64,000 bases of DNA from Clusia tigrina (GCA_920105625.2 OV050033.1:110879700-110943699), one strand, 5' to 3'; positions 1 to 9,743 are shown, numbered from the stretch's first letter. Program-made: numbers and translations. The notes: generated by a model not told the origin, from the letters alone.

Positions 1-240
1 CTCTTCTCTAGACTTCGCGCATAGTCAATCAGCGCCATGCTCTTGCCCCTGCTCGGTATAAATATTTGCAAAAACTCGCGTGAATATTTCACGTGATACG
101 CTCCCAGCTCGTTAAGCCCTTTCGTTGGTTTTTCCAGCTCAAAAATGTTGGCTGGCCAACTGATTTCTGATTTACGTAACCACTCCGGTCCATATAACCA
201 GAGCTTATTACAAACTAGCTCTCTCGCAATGCAGGAGTCT
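1..240 (-). pseudogene. Copy 1: end of RNase H/connection region leading to integrase, cut by window start
   Basis: In one minus-strand frame the sequence reads through LWLYGPEWL and a following tryptophan-proline pair. This is the region that joins RNase H to integrase in BEL/Pao polyproteins. It continues toward the residues seen at the start of integrase in copies 2 and 3, but the window ends first. It is in a different frame from the RT remnant at 241-483. Far fewer residues separate it from the YMDD box than in an intact element (roughly 90 instead of several hundred), so RT thumb and most of RNase H are missing. The same structure is present in copies 2 and 3. Confidence 0.65.
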
Positions 241-1391
241 TCACCACAAGGGTGAATTTTTGTCTTCTTCTATCAGCCATTTCAGCCCTAGCACTGTCAT
301 CTCGTCTTCTCTCGGGAATAACATCTCTTCTTCTCTCTCCGCTCTCATTGCCCTGAGTAGTCTTTTTGAGTTCGACTTCCATTTGCACAGCTCGAAACCG
401 CCGCCTTTTAGGACAGTGTCTGTCTCTTTCGCGAGCACTATTGCTTCTTGCTCAGATCGTGCGCCTGTAGTACAGTCATCCATATAGAAGTCACTCTCTA
501 TGATGTCCGCTGCTCTTGGTTATTCATCTTTCGCCTCCCTAGCACATTGTATTAAAGCTCGCACAGTATTATAAGCGGAGGAAGTCATTCCCTACGTTAC
601 AAGCGTGAAACACTATTCTCGTAATGGCTCACCACTAAGCTCTCGCCAAAAAATTCTTTCAAATTTCATTGCCTTTCGGCAACACGTAGTTGTCGGAACA
701 TCTTCTTGATGACTACACATATCGAAAACTTATGACACCTAAATCTCATGACAATTTCGTAAAGATCCTTTTGTAACTTATCGCCTAAACATTGCACTTG
801 ATTCAGAGATATGCCACGATTCGTTTGGCAGCTAGCGTCAAAAACCACCAGAAATTTTTTGGTAACACAGTGATGTGGGATATAATAAACTGGCTCGTCC
901 ACTCTTGGTGGTTGTATAGCGCACTTCATATGCCCTAATCTCTCATACTCTCTCATGAATTCTACGTATTGCTCTCTCAGCTCTGAGTCTTTCTCTAATT
1001 TCCGCTCCAAGTACATAAACCTGCGCAATGCTATTGCCTTTGAAGTGCCTAAACCTTGCACCGTCTCTTTCACTGGAATTGTCACAATAAAACGCCCTGT
1101 TTCATCTCTAGTATAAGTCTCCATAAAATTTTGCTCCACTTCCTGCTCCTCATCTCTCTCGCAGGGTTGTGCCCCGAAAATGACTAGCCCAAACATGCTC
1201 TCATATATGGCAATGCCTTGCACCTCATTTGGCATTATCGCCTTAATGGCTCTGGCCACCACATTTGCTCCTAACAGTAGCTCGACTGGTCTCGCCTTCC
1301 AAAACTCAGGATCCGCCCATAAACCCTCATTCTTAAAATGCATGGGTATCTCCACTAAATCTCTTGCTGACAAAACTGGGCACCAGTACAT
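241..1391 (-). pseudogene. Copy 1: protease C-terminal remnant plus broken reverse transcriptase (pol)
   Basis: The frame 1391-666 (241 residues) opens with a retropepsin C-terminal stretch (ELLLGANVV, then FGLVIFG). It continues into RT fingers and palm: YYIPHH, then VVFDAS, SLN and KMFRQL. The codon at 711-713 is valine (GTC) where BEL/Pao RTs carry the first catalytic aspartate before I-E-K-M; the next acidic residue is lysine here. The frame ends at 666-668. Palm sequence resumes in another frame with FWREL, GMTSSAYN and the YMDD box at about 478-486. That second frame carries stops at 613-615, 592-594 and 520-522 and ends at 241-243 just after LGLKW. The protease catalytic aspartate region is absent: only about 165 bp separate it from gag. 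No active RT can come from this copy. Confidence 0.8.
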
Positions 1392-1555
1392 TCTCTTGGT
1401 AGCACCTAAAACTCTGTCTCTAAATAATCATTCTCGCTCTTTTTTTTAATGCTCTACTATGTTTTTTTTTTAAATTTAAAGTTTAAAAAGCTCTTAAAGC
1501 TGGCACTTCGCCCCGGCTCTGCTACCCTTGCGCGCTTTACAAGGTTGCGGTACCT

Positions 1556-2606
1556 TCAATCGCTCTTAGCCTTCAGCATTGTTGTCGCGGCGGCTCCCCG
1601 CTTTGGCTGCTGTGCCACCAACACCTGCTGCTGTGGCTCCCTTTTTGCATATAGCACGCTATTGTGCTTCTGCGCCCCTGGGCACTGTAAAAATGGCCCC
1701 GCAAAGCACTCCGACGCCTTATGCCCCTTCTTCAGGCAGTTGTGGCACAGGTTGCGTTTGCCAACTAGCTCTTGCCTAGCTCTCAAATTGAGTGACACGA
1801 AGTCTGGACACTGCGTGATCTGCGCTGCATATCTCGCACAGCTTGTCTTGGCTTCCTCGTATCGGTGCTGCTCCCGCTGCACTCACACCGTGGAACCTTT
1901 TTTTTCCCTGCTCTTGGGTACTGCGCCCGTTGCTCGATCGCGCCCGTGCTCCAATTGATGCGCTCGCCTCGCTTCCCGTGCTGGTAGAGCAGAGGCCTGC
2001 TCCTCCAGGAAGGCATACCGGGTACTTGCGGTCATATATTTGGTTGAGCCGCTCCCACGTTTCATTGTACCCGTTGTCAGTGAGCTCCCAATCACCCAAC
2101 GTGCGCGCTGCCTTATGGGTGAGTGACTTCTTCAAATATGAGAATTTGTAAGAGACCGCTATTTGCTCATTGCTATGTGCCGCAGCGGCGAACCAATCGC
2201 GAAAACCGTGCCACTTGGTCACGCTGCCGTCAAATTCCCCCTAAGTGTTCTGGAGGTCATGCTGCTGGAATGACATGGTCAGCTGCACTGAGATCGGCTG
2301 CTTTGCACTCTGCTCTGCGCTCCTTGCTGTGCCCACTTGCTCAGTTACACCCTTCAGAGCACCGCTCGCTTCGAAGTACCGCCGCTCTATTAGCTCCATC
2401 GAACTGTCTAGATCGGCGCTCTCATCGCGCTTCGCTCGGGATGTTAACTCCTCATGGAGTTGATTAAAACGCTCCCACTGTTGCTCCAAACGAATCAGAC
2501 GCACCTTGGCTTCATCAAACCCTAGTCGCCCAAACTCGTCAGCTATGACGTACTCTGCTGCTCTTCGGATGGCTTTGTAGGCAGACTGGTGTTGCCCGTA
2601 GCTCAT
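1556..2606 (-). pseudogene. Copy 1: broken gag with CCHC zinc knuckle
   Basis: The ATG at 2604-2606 opens a 121-residue frame (MSYGQHQSAY, then a coiled-coil-like run rich in E, R and Q) ending at a TAG at 2241-2243. The same frame resumes directly with FDGS and TKWHGFRDWF, and with WERLNQIYDRKYP, as BEL/Pao Gag capsid regions do. A frame change follows near 2030, after which AFLEEQASAL appears in a second frame. The last part (1882-1556) holds one knuckle, CHNCLKKGHKASEC, which fits C-x2-C-x4-H-x4-C. Around 1896-1905 this copy carries two extra bases compared with copies 2 and 3, inside a T-run, placing the AFLEEQ and knuckle parts in one frame but behind a stop. Gag would bind RNA and assemble particles in a live element; this one cannot be made full length. 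Confidence 0.8.
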
Positions 2607-2849
2607 CTTGTCGTTGCTCTGTTACTTTTCTCTGTTGGTGTTGCTCTGTTATTGTTGCTCTGTTGTTGTTGAAAAGAAGAAAAATTAACTAATTTTGAAA
2701 GAAGAAAAAACTGTTTCCTCCTTGTTCCTTCTGCAGCCGTGCCAACACTGCATTTTTGTGCTTTAAAATTTTTGAGTCGAATAACAGCACTGGTTTCTTC
2801 ACCCACTTAGCTCACAAGCTCAGCACTAAAGCACGCTATTATTTAATTT
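2607..2849 (-). other. Copy 1: leader just upstream of gag
   Basis: On the minus strand this stretch is rich in CAACAA and CAGAGCAAC motifs and purine runs directly before the gag ATG, typical of an untranslated leader. A frame from 2806 overlaps the gag start by four bases, but its composition (Q, N, T, R) follows from the simple repeats. A degenerate copy of the 69/78-bp repeat core lies at about 2770-2800. I could not place a primer-binding site with confidence. Confidence 0.5.
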
Positions 2850-3310
2850 CCTGAGCCGCATAACCACATTGGTTAATTCGCTCACTAGCAAGCAATTATT
2901 TGCACCAATGCTCGCTCTTATATAATTTTTCAGCCGCATAACCACATTGGTTTATTCGCTCACTAGCACGCAATTATTTGCACCAATGCTCGCTCTTATA
3001 TAATTTTTGAGTCGAATAACCACATTGGTTAATTCGCTCATTAGCACTAAATTATTTGCACCAATGCTCGCTCTTATATAATTTTTTGAGCCGAATAACC
3101 ACATTGGTTTATTCGCTCACTAGCACGCAATTATTTGCACCAATGCTCGCTCTTATATAATTTTTGAGCCGAATAACCACATTGGTTAATTCGCTCATTA
3201 GCACGAAATTATTTGCACCAATGCTCGCTCTTATATAATTTTTTGAGCCGAATAACCACATTGGTTAATTCGCTCACTAGCACGAAATTATTTGCACCAA
3301 TGCTCGCTCA
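2850..3310 (-). repeat. Copy 1: six tandem units of about 78 bp
   Basis: The word TTTGCACCAATGCTCGCTC recurs with spacings of 78, 78, 79, 78 and 79 bp. Each unit also carries ATAACCACATTGG and TTCGCTCA. The array lies between the gag leader and the related 69-bp array, with which it shares the core ATAACC(A/G)CA(T/C)TGGTT. Five of six units contain a TATA-like box. Confidence 0.9.
2917..3237 (-). promoter_or_regulatory. Copy 1: five TATATAAG boxes facing gag, one per 78-bp unit
   Basis: The plus strand reads CTTATATA at 2917-2924, 2995-3002, 3073-3080, 3152-3159 and 3230-3237, which is TATATAAG on the coding minus strand. The sixth unit lacks it and reads CTCAAATTTTAAAT. Repeated promoter monomers upstream of gag are a plausible role by analogy with other retroelements that carry tandem promoter monomers. 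No initiator motif is clear, so the function is inference. Confidence 0.4.
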
Positions 3311-3852
3311 AATTTTAAATTTTGAGTCGAATAACCGCACTGGTTTACTCGCTCATTTGCACATAATTTTCGCTCGCTCATAACTAAAGTTTGAGACGAA
3401 TAACCGCACTGGTCTATTCTCTCATTTGCACATAATTTTCGCTCGCTCATAATTAAATTTTGAGACGAATAACCGCACTGGTTTATTCGCTCATTTTCAC
3501 ATAATTTTCGCTCGCTCATAACTAAATTTTGAGACGAATAACCGCACTGGTTTATTCGCTCATTTCCACATAATTTTCGCTCGCTCATAACTAAATTTTG
3601 AGACGAATAACCGCACTGGTCTATTCTCTCATTTGCACATAATTTTCGCTCGCTCATAACTAAATTTTGAGACGAATAACCGCACTGGTTTATTCGCTCA
3701 TTTTCACATAATTTTCGCTCGCTCATAACTAAATTTTGAGACGAATAACCGCACTGGTCTATTCTCTCATTTGCACATAATTTTCGCTCGATCATATTTA
3801 ATTTTTGAGTCGAATAACCGCACTGGTCTATTCGCTCATTTGCACAAAACAT
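3311..3852 (-). repeat. Copy 1: 69-bp minisatellite, 8 units
   Basis: Eight units contain ATAACCGCACTGGT and TTTTCGCTCGCTCATA. The 69-bp period is divisible by three, so one minus-strand frame (3852-3277, 191 residues) stays open with a 23-residue repeat around NERIDQCGYS and SERKLC. An open frame across such a repeat comes free once a single unit is open, and I see no other sign that it is translated. Copy 2 has 10 units and copy 3 has 9. Confidence 0.9.
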
Positions 3853-3884
3853 TCAGCTCTTTGCACAAAACTTTCAGCAGACAC

Positions 3885-3953
3885 GCCGCCTTACTGTCGG
3901 CCGCCAGCAAGGCGGCAGCCATAGCGCAGCATACTGCGCAAGTCTATGGCTGC
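3885..3953. other. Copy 1: two adjacent GC-rich inverted repeats
   Basis: First inverted repeat: GCCGCCTT (3885-3892) with AAGGCGGC (3909-3916). Second: GCAGCCATAG (3915-3924) with CTATGGCTGC (3944-3953), enclosing a nested CGCAG/CTGCG pair with a CATA loop and a five-base bulge on one side. The stems stand out against AT-rich surroundings and are unchanged in all three copies. They could fold in element RNA, for example as a packaging or dimerisation structure; this role is inferred. Confidence 0.65.
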
Positions 3954-5637
3954 GTCGCATAGTGCTTGCCTGCGCATATTCTCTGCACAAAACTCGCACT
4001 AAGTCTGCTGCGCACATTACACTCACCCCTAAATTCTTTTAGCTTTCCTGATAATATAATTTTTATTTGCTCAAGCCCGATGCACTGTACCAATTTGTCG
4101 TATGTGCTTTGAGCACATATATACGCCCTTCCTTTATTATTTTTTAGCATTGCAGTGTTGGCTCTGCTCCTATAACTCCGTGGACTGTATTTTACCTTAT
4201 TGTTCTATAATTTATTTATTTCTTGAAATTTAGTCTATTTCTTTCTGTACCTGCCTGTGCTCTCATTGCTCTGCTCACATACCATAGTGTATGTTCCGAA
4301 TGCGTATTGCGCATTCAGCAATTGATGCTCCTCTAGCGCTTTGCACTTGCTCTCTTTTTCCTTCCCGCAGGCACAACGGATCAAAGGAATTCAAAGGAAA
4401 GAAATAGCTATTACCTACCCTGCCAGTACACAATCGCACATACATGCATACATGCATTCATATACGATCTGCGTTTACATAGAGTCTGGTGTGATTTCAT
4501 AGGAACGCTTGAAATAGAGGCGCAATTAAGTTTTGCACTTAATTTATGTATATAGCTACTTAATACTACAAACATACGCATGTATATGCGATCTGCTTTT
4601 ACATAGCTGACGTCATCTCAAATGAATGCCTAAATTAAAGGCGCAATTTCATTTCGCACATAATTACTTATAGCTCTACTTAATATATGTACATATTCAC
4701 ATGCATCGCACCATACTTCCTGTATTGCATAGATCACTGGTACGATCCGGCTCGAAGGACCAATGTATCGAATCGACAATGAAACTATGGCAATACTTAC
4801 TGCAATCCGACTTAAATAAAAACACAATTGTTTTAAGTGGAAAAGCATACGAAAAACCACTTTTTATTTCTCTTATAATTATGCACATACATATGTAGCT
4901 CAACAATAAATCGGCATGTATGCGATACATGTATATATGTACGAGTATATACAGTTAGTGAATATGCACAAGCTCTTGCGCGTTTAGCTCAATTGCTCTC
5001 ATATGCATGAACGGACCTGCATATGTATGTGTAAATAGGTACGTTTATGTATATATATAATGTATAATGCAATGTGAACATAAATATAGTCAGCGTATAT
5101 AATCTAAACGTGACTATACTTTCGAATACCTGTGGCACCGCTCATACTTGCTCCTGTGTATAGGCACTGTATAAGCTCCCCTGCTCCGCACCGCTCTCCT
5201 GGCTCAGCTCCCTGCACATAGATTGCACCGCACTGCTCCTTGTGCTCTCACGCACTGCCCCATTGGCACAACCGCACATCTCCATCGTCAGAAACGAACT
5301 AAACTTTAAAATACTCGCTGAACCTATTTTCGCTATGTGCGAAAACTCAAACGCATGGTTGCATTTGATACAGTCCCCGCGAGCAAGAGAAGGACCTCTT
5401 GTCTTTGCTTTCATAAAGCCGCCCTCTATTCGCTCGGGTCAATTGGAAGCACACATATCTTCGGAACAGGCCTTGTCAGACGGTTTGTGGCCGTCTGCAC
5501 AATGACTGAACATATTATACTATCTCGGCTCCTTATTAGCTCACTAAGCCCAAAGCCCATTGCGCTGGTGGAAAAAGTTCACTCTTGATCAGCACTAATT
5601 GATCTAGGCTCATTGTCTCTCGTTCTCTGCACAATTT
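3954..5637 (-). other. Copy 1/2 interval: non-coding LTR-type region
   Basis: No coding sequence is convincing here. The stretch lies between the end of integrase of copy 2 (5638) and the repeats upstream of gag of copy 1, so it must contain the shared LTR. It includes a diverged tandem duplication (4459-4686), AT-rich sequence with CATACATG/TATGTACA runs at about 4435-4460 and 4900-5060, and a pyrimidine run at 5613-5631. That run is AG-rich on the minus strand and would be the best polypurine-tract candidate, with an LTR start near 5611. The LTR ends remain uncertain. Confidence 0.5.
4459..4686. repeat. Copy 1/2 interval: diverged tandem duplication of about 105-125 bp
   Basis: 4459-4566 and 4584-4686 match imperfectly. 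Both run from ATAT(A/G)CGATCTGC, through TTTACATAG and GGCGCAATT, to CTACTTAATA. The divergence is much greater than that between the three element units, so the duplication is older than the array. Confidence 0.7.
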
Positions 5638-7137
5638 TTAACGCTCTTGCAGCGCCGTCAAATATTCCTCTCTCCATCTCTTCCAGAAATGCTTAATTAT
5701 TTTCTGACGTGCTCTCCATAAACTTGCTCCTTTCATGTTTGACTGCTGCTGGCTCACGAATGGTAAGGGAATGATCAATGGCTCCCCTATCAAAATATGC
5801 CCTGGCGTCAAGGCCTGAATATCTTCCGCATCATCACTCAAGGTGTCAAAGACCTTGAGTTCAAAATTGTTTCGATCTCTACTAGGAGGGTAGATAACTA
5901 CTCTTGTGTTAAAATCTTTTGCTGAGCAATGCGCGTGAGGTGGTACTTCATTGACTTCACAGTAGCTTCATATATTCCGCCATGATGCGGTGCTGCTGGC
6001 GTTATGAATGCCCATTCTGTCCCCTTGTTGCTCATATGCTCAAAAACATCTCTTACTTGCCAGCTCTCCCGTGCTCTTCTCAGCTCCATTGCCGCCCCTA
6101 CAAATGATGTACCATTGTCACTGTATATTCGCTCACATCTCCCTCTTCTGCAAATAAAGCGCTTATAACAAGCAATAAAGTCTATAGAGGTTAAATCAAA
6201 AACAATGTCAATATGAATGGCCTTTGTTTTTAGGCAAACAAATATAGCCACCCAGCACTTACGCTCCCTCATTCGCTCTCCTGCTCTTTGCACTCCCTTT
6301 GCTCTAAAAGGACATGCGCAATCAATACCTGTATATAGAAAAGGCTTGCCCACTTGCACCCTGTCGCCTGGCAATTCAGACATCAGCTGTTGCTCAAATC
6401 TGCGATTATAACGCGCGCACACCACGCACTTGTGGAGAAAAGCTCTTAATTGGCTCCGCAGTTTTGGAATCCAAAACTTTTGTCTGATGAATTGCATCAT
6501 CACTTGCACAGCACCATGCTTAGTCATACGATGAGCGTGGTCCATTATCAGCCATGCTGTTCGAGAACCATCCTTCACTATCACCGGAAGCATCATCTCA
6601 TAGGCTTCTTCTGATCTCCCCAATCGCCCGCCCGCTCTCAATAGGCCCTTGCTGTCCATTATTGGATTCAACGCACTAATTTTGCTCCCTTCTTGCACCT
6701 ACCCAATCTCTCTTAGTTTGTCTATCTCTTGTCCGTAATCGCTCTCCTGCGCCTGCTTAAGCAGGAATTCCGTTGCTTCACATTTCTCTTCCACTGTTGG
6801 CGCTTGCTCTGCTCGGTTGTTGTGCCGAGTTCTGCGCCTCCTCTTTCTGTGCCTTGCCCTTCGCACAAACCTGATTATGTAGCTCAATATGTTGATGCTC
6901 TTCTCTAGACTTCGCGCATAGTCAATCAGCGCCATGCTCTTGCCCCTGCTCGGTATAAATATTTGCAAAAACTCGCGTGAATATTTCACGTGATACGCTC
7001 CCAGCTCGTTAAGCCCTTTCGTTGGTTTTTCCAGCTCAAAAATGTTGGCTGGCCAACTGATTTCTGATTTACGTAACCACTCCGGTCCATATAATCAGAG
7101 CTTATTACAAACTAGCTCTCTCGCAATGCAGGAGTCT
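5638..7137 (-). pseudogene. Copy 2: integrase (best preserved of the three) with connection region
   Basis: The frame entering from RNase H passes LWLYGPEWL and KYSREFLQ, then a basic run of arginines, to a stop TAG at 6699-6701, where copy 3 has CAG (Gln). The same frame continues at 6698-5898 (266 residues). It shows the HHCC finger (HAHRMTKHG, later CVVCARY) and a DDE core with GIDCACPF, IYSDNGTSF and HHGGIYEATVKSMK, so all three acidic residues are visible. A second stop TAG at 5898-5900 and a frameshift near 5845 separate the C-terminal part (5841-5638), which has ALTPGH, LIGEPL and FWKRWREEYL. Integrase would insert element cDNA into host DNA. The domain set is nearly complete but cannot be translated as one protein. 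Confidence 0.85.
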
Positions 7138-8288
7138 TCACCACAAGGGTGAATTTTTGTCTTCTTCTATCAGCCATTTCAGCCCTAGCACTGTCATCTC
7201 GTCTTCTCTCGGGAATAACATCTCTTCTTCTCTCTCCGCTCTCATTGCCCTGAGTAGTCTTTTTGAGTTCGACTTCCATTTGCACAGCTCGAAACCGCCG
7301 CCTTTTAGGACAGTGTCTGTCTCTTTCGCGAGCACTATTGCTTCTTGCTCAGATCGTGCGCCTGTAGTACAGTCATCCATATAGAAGTCACTCTCTATGA
7401 TGTCCGCTGCTCTTGGTTATTCATCTTTCGCCTCCCTAGCACATTGTATTAAAGCTCGCACAGCATTATAAGCGGAGGAAGTCATTCCCTACGTTACAAG
7501 CGTGAAACACTATTCTCGTAATGGCTCACCACTAAGCTCTCGCCAAAAAATTCTTTCAAATTTCATTGCCTTTCGGCAACACGTAGTTGTCGGAACATCT
7601 TCTTGATGACTACACATATCGAAAACTTATGACACCTAAATCTCATGACAATTTCGTAAAGATCCTTTTGTAACTTATCGCCTAAACATTGCACTTGATT
7701 CAGAGATATGCCACGATTCGTTTGGCAGCTAGCGTCAAAAACCACCAGAAATTTTTTGGTAACACAGTGATGTGGGATATAATAAACTGGCTCGTCCACT
7801 CTTGGTGGTTGTATGGCGCACTTCATATGCCCTAATCTCTCATACTCTCTCATGAATTCTACGTATTGCTCTCTCAGCTCTGAGTCTTTCTCTAATTTCC
7901 GCTCCAAGTACATAAACCTGCGCAATGCTATTGCCTTTGAAGTGCCTAAACCTTGCACCGTCTCTTTCACTGGAATTGTCACAATAAAACGCCCTGTTTC
8001 ATCTCTAGTATAAGTCTCCATAAAATTTTGCTCCACTTCCTGCTCCTCATCTCTCTCGCAGGGTTGTGCCCCGAAAATGACTAGCCCAAACATGCTCTCA
8101 TATATGGCAATGCCTTGCACCTCATTTGGCATTATCGCCTTAATGGCTCTGGCCACCACATTTGCTCCTAACAGTAGCTCGACTGGTCTCGCCTTCCAAA
8201 ACTCAGGATCCGCCCATAAACCCTCATTCTTAAAATGCATGGGTATCTCCACTAAATCTCTTGCTGACAAAACTGGGCACCAGTACAT
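7138..8288 (-). pseudogene. Copy 2: protease remnant and broken reverse transcriptase
   Basis: Same structure as copy 1 at an offset of 6,897 bp. The first frame (8288-7563) is identical in translation to copy 1, including valine at 7608-7610 in place of the first catalytic aspartate. The frameshift near 7562 and the stops at 7510-7512, 7489-7491 and 7417-7419 are all shared. The YMDD frame runs 7380-7138. Because the whole set of lesions is identical, they were present before the units multiplied. Confidence 0.8.
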
Positions 8289-8451
8289 TCTCTTGGTAGC
8301 ACCTAAAACTCTGTCTCTAAATAATCATTCTCGCTCTTTTTTTTAATGCTCTACTATGTTTTTTTTTTAATTTAAAGTTTAAAAAGCTCTTAAAGCTGGC
8401 ACTTCGCCCCGGCTCTGCTACCCTTGCGCGCTTTACAAGGTTGCGGTACCT

Positions 8452-9500
8452 TCAATCGCTCTTAGCCTTCAGCATTGTTGTCGCGGCGGCTCCCCGCTTT
8501 GGCTGCTGTGCCACCAACACCTGCTGCTGTGGCTCCCTTTTTGCATATAGCACGCTATTGTGCTTCTGCGCCCCTGGGCACTGTAAAAATGGCCCCGCAA
8601 AGCACTCCGACGCCTTATGCCCCTTCTTCAGGCAGTTGTGGCACAGGTTGCGTTTGCCAACTGGCTCTTGCCTAGCTCTCAAATTGAGTGACACGAAGTC
8701 TGGACACTGCGTGATCTGCGCTGCATATCTCGCACAGCTTGTCTTGGCTTCCTCGTATCGGTGCTGCTCCCGCTGCACTCACACCGTGGCCCATTCTCTC
8801 CCTGCTCTTGGGTACTGCGCCCGTTGCTCGATCGCGCCCGTGCTTCAATTGATGCGCTCGCCTCGCTTCCCGTGCTGGTAGAGCAGAGGCCTGCTCCTCC
8901 AGGAAGGCCTACCGGGTACTTGCGGTCATATATTTGGTTGAGCCGCTCCCACGTTTCATTGTACCCGTTGTCAGTGAGCTCCCAATCACCCAACGTGCGC
9001 GCTGCCTTATGGGTGAGTGACTTCTTCAAATATGAGAATTTGTAAGAGACCGCTATTTGCTCATTGCTATGTGCCGCAGCGGCGAACCAATCGCGAGAAC
9101 CGTGCCACTTGGTCACGCTGCCGTCAAATTCCCCCTAAGTGTTCTGGAGGTCATGCTGCTGGAATGACATGGTCAGCTGCACTGAGATCGGCTGCTTTGC
9201 ACTCTGCTCTGCGCTCCTTGATGTGCCCACTTGCTCAGTTACACCCTTCAGAGCACCGCTCGCTTCGAAGTACTGCCGCTCTGCTAGCTCCATCGAACTG
9301 TCTAGATCGGCGCTCTCATCGCGCTTCGCTCGGGATGTTAACTCCTCATGGAGCTGATTAAAACGCTCCCACTGTTGCTCCAAACGAATCAGACGCACCT
9401 TGGCTTCATCAAACCCTAGTCGCCCAAACTCGTCAGCTATGACGTACTCTGCTGCTCTTCGGATGGCTTTGTAGGCAGACTGGTGTTGCCCGTAGCTCAT
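8452..9500 (-). pseudogene. Copy 2: broken gag with CCHC zinc knuckle
   Basis: The ATG is at 9498-9500 and the shared in-frame TAG at 9135-9137. The capsid-like part continues from 9116. The knuckle frame is 8778-8452 (108 residues), with the same C-x2-C-x4-H-x4-C as copy 1. It lacks the two extra bases seen in copy 1 near 1896-1905, so the knuckle stands in a third frame relative to the middle of gag. Private substitutions include proline for leucine in the QELVGKRN stretch before the knuckle. Confidence 0.8.
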
Positions 9501-9743
9501 CTTGTCGTTGCTCTGTTACTTTTCTCTGTTGGTGTTGCTCTGTTATTGTTGCTCTGTTGTTGTTGAAAAGAAGAAAAATTAACTAATTTTGAAAGAAGAA
9601 AAAACTGTTTCCTCCTTGTTCCTTCTGCAGCCGTGCCAACACTGCATTTTTGTGCTTTAAAATTTTTGAGTCGAATAACAGCACTGGTTTCTTCACCCAC
9701 TTAGCTCACAAGCTCAGCACTAAAGCACGCTATTATTTAATTT
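9501..9743 (-). other. Copy 2: leader upstream of gag
   Basis: By eye the same CAA-rich and purine-rich leader as in copy 1, at an offset of 6,894 bp. A 67-codon frame (9700-9497) runs into the gag start and is a product of the simple repeats. Confidence 0.5.

Noticed and set aside
260..487. Plus-strand frames opposite gag, RT and integrase (260-487, 1180-1449, 1449-1958, 2123-2467, 6217-6411 and equivalents).
   Set aside because: They are shadows of the minus-strand retroelement frames and show no domain of their own.
2850..3310. Primer-binding site or tRNA fragment, from TTTGCACCAATGCTCGC resembling parts of a glycine tRNA.
   Set aside because: The word is part of a six-fold repeat, the matches are short and in the wrong order for a tRNA, and no cloverleaf can be drawn.
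2850..3852. Possible CRISPR-like array because of regular repeats.
   Set aside because: There are no unique spacers: the whole 69- or 78-bp unit repeats. The context is a eukaryotic retroelement.
3277..3852. A real protein gene encoded by the 23-residue repeats.
   Set aside because: The open frame follows from a repeat period divisible by three, and its ends fall in non-repeated sequence without features of a gene. Kept only as a question in the findings.
4630..5588. Small frames in the LTR-type interval, such as 4630-4860, 4697-4930, 5142-5414 and 5242-5505.
   Set aside because: They overlap one another on both strands, have no recognisable domain, and one pair changes frame in copy 2 through a one-base deletion.
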